From CAYWNA01 sp964459305 (GTDB lineage: Bacteria; Planctomycetota; Planctomycetia; Pirellulales; Pirellulaceae), in assembly GCA_964459305.1 (NCBI GenBank), contig CAYWNA010000298.1:1-15126 (forward strand): a stretch of DNA of 15,126 bases, read 5' to 3'. The notes beneath the pieces are model-generated. The model was not told the origin of the DNA, did not search any database, and worked only from the letters and a program-made list of their open reading frames with translations. Shown here in pieces: positions 14,776 to 15,126 of this stretch. Made by a program: the position numbers and the translations under genes. Positions within the stretch are counted from its first letter, which is position 1; each line of letters opens with the position of its first letter.

Positions 14776-15030
14776 CTACACCGCCCGTTGCTCGAAACAA
14801 GAAACCCTTGCCGATGACGCGATCACGGCAAGGGTTTTCTTTGTGGACGACAGCAGATCCCCCAGTGTGCGACCGCTCTGGTAGCTGGATTCGCGCGTGA
14901 GCCGCAGGGCTTGCGAGCTTAGTCGTGGGTCGGCGAAAGCCGACTCACTATAAACGGTGAGGTCGCTTCGGCGGCCAAAGCCTACCTGGGCGGGTCCGTA
15001 CCTGTCCAGAACTTGTTTCTCGAACTTCAT
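14776..15030 (-). CDS. Doubtful small hypothetical protein
   Basis: An ATG frame of 84 codons beginning MKFEKQVLDRYGP, with no recognised domain, signal peptide or membrane segment. Its first 65 or so codons have a moderate GC preference in the third position, which is compatible with coding. Against it: no ribosome site lies upstream of the ATG, and its last 25 codons run through the terminator stem, so that part is dictated by another element. It could be a real small gene, a gene remnant, or the chance opposite strand of a structured RNA. Confidence 0.25.
   Translation of the reverse strand: MKFEKQVLDRYGPAQVGFGRRSDLTVYSESAFADPRLSSQALRLTRESSYQSGRTLGDLLSSTKKTLAVIASSARVSCFEQRAV
14802..14844. 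terminator. Strong intrinsic terminator, probably bidirectional
   Basis: AAACCCTTGCCG (14802-14813) and CGGCAAGGGTTT (14826-14837) form a perfect 12-bp stem; after a bulged A the loop can add three more pairs (TGA/TCA). On the plus strand TCTTTGT follows. On the minus strand the equivalent exit sequence is also T-rich (TCTTGTTTC). It ends the TIGR03000-type gene 34 bp after its stop codon and could also stop transcripts coming from the right. Confidence 0.88.
14925..14976 (+). other. Two adjacent tetraloop hairpins (possible structured RNA)
   Basis: The first stem pairs 14925-14934 with 14939-14948 (10 bp including one G-U) and closes on a GAAA tetraloop. Twelve bases later GGTCGC (14961-14966) pairs with GCGGCC (14971-14976), one G-U, closing on C(TTCG)G. 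GAAA and C(UUCG)G are the two classic stable RNA loops and appear as such only when the plus strand is transcribed. I cannot match it to a known riboswitch or RNA family. Confidence 0.35.
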
Positions 15031-15053
15031 GATAGGAGGTATGCAGCTAGTGC

Positions 15054-15080
15054 CACCCTAAAAAGTGGTAGCGAAGGGTG
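15054..15080. repeat. Inverted repeat CACCCT/AGGGTG near the window edge
   Basis: CACCCT (15054-15059) and AGGGTG (15075-15080) are inverted copies with a 15-base loop. An AGGAGG-like stretch at 15034-15039 just upstream is too close to the ATG at 15041 to act as its ribosome site, and that frame stops after six codons. No gene can be supported in 15031-15126. Confidence 0.25.
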
Positions 15081-15081
15081 T

Positions 15082-15104
15082 GATTCCGTGTCATCCGTGG
15101 TTTT
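15082..15104. repeat. Possible dispersed intergenic repeat (CCGTGTCATCCGTGGTTTT type)
   Basis: The stretch around CCGTGTCATCCGTGG, with its internal CCGTG direct repeat, resembles boilerplate sequences of the form ATCCGTGT(T)CATCCGTGGTT that I recall in many intergenic regions of planctomycetes and other environmental bacteria. Only one copy lies in this window, so repeat status is inferred. Confidence 0.3.
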
Positions 15105-15126
15105 GCGGCGGATTTGGATGATTTCC

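Noticed and set aside
14925..14976. Known riboswitch (cyclic-di-GMP, cobalamin) or RNase P, tmRNA or SRP RNA
   Set aside because: The conserved core sequences of these families that I can recall are absent; only the hairpins remain.
1..15126. tRNA, CRISPR array, transposase or integrase
   Set aside because: By eye on both strands I found no T-loop signatures with acceptor stems, no regular spaced repeats, and no coding region with transposase or integrase motifs.

Overview
The window is chromosomal DNA that looks planctomycete (probably Pirellulales-like). The main reason is a secreted Cys-rich protein with two copies of a C-terminal domain that I recognise as the planctomycete TIGR03000 type. 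Moderately high GC, loosely spaced genes on both strands, mixed ATG/GTG/TTG starts and a short Cys-rich lipoprotein-type outer-membrane protein agree with this. I see no rRNA, tRNA, CRISPR array, insertion sequence or phage gene.

Left part (1-7740): a long SWIM/SNF2 helicase-like ATPase on the plus strand converges, 35 bp apart, with two minus-strand genes. These encode a secreted glycosidase-like protein and, upstream of it, a TolC-type outer-membrane lipoprotein. The last two are separated by about 107 bp and could share a transcript.

Middle part (7611-10581): a roughly 400-bp divergent intergenic region carries three tandem 9-bp repeats. It leads into a plus-strand fusion of a membrane cytochrome b domain with an ethylbenzene-dehydrogenase-type heme-binding domain. 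That gene converges with a PhoB/OmpR-type response regulator only 7 bp away. Upstream of the regulator lie three contiguous 11-bp direct repeats of the TT(C/A)ACAT type, which closely resemble a Pho box. This is the clearest regulatory signal in the window, and no partner histidine kinase is present.

Right part (10582-15126): three plus-strand genes follow. They are a uroporphyrinogen-decarboxylase-family protein, a SAM methyltransferase with a C-terminal regulatory-type region, and the TIGR03000-type protein, which has its own candidate promoter and ends at a strong hairpin terminator. The last 300 bp hold a doubtful minus-strand ORF, two tetraloop hairpins readable on the plus strand, and the start of what may be a dispersed repeat.

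The genes look like a mixture of independent functions (DNA or RNA remodelling, polysaccharide or envelope processing, respiration, phosphate-type regulation, methyl transfer). I do not see a defence island or a clear multi-gene novel system. The most useful leads are the Pho box, the cytochrome fusion with a CX3CH motif, and several palindromic or repeat elements between genes.
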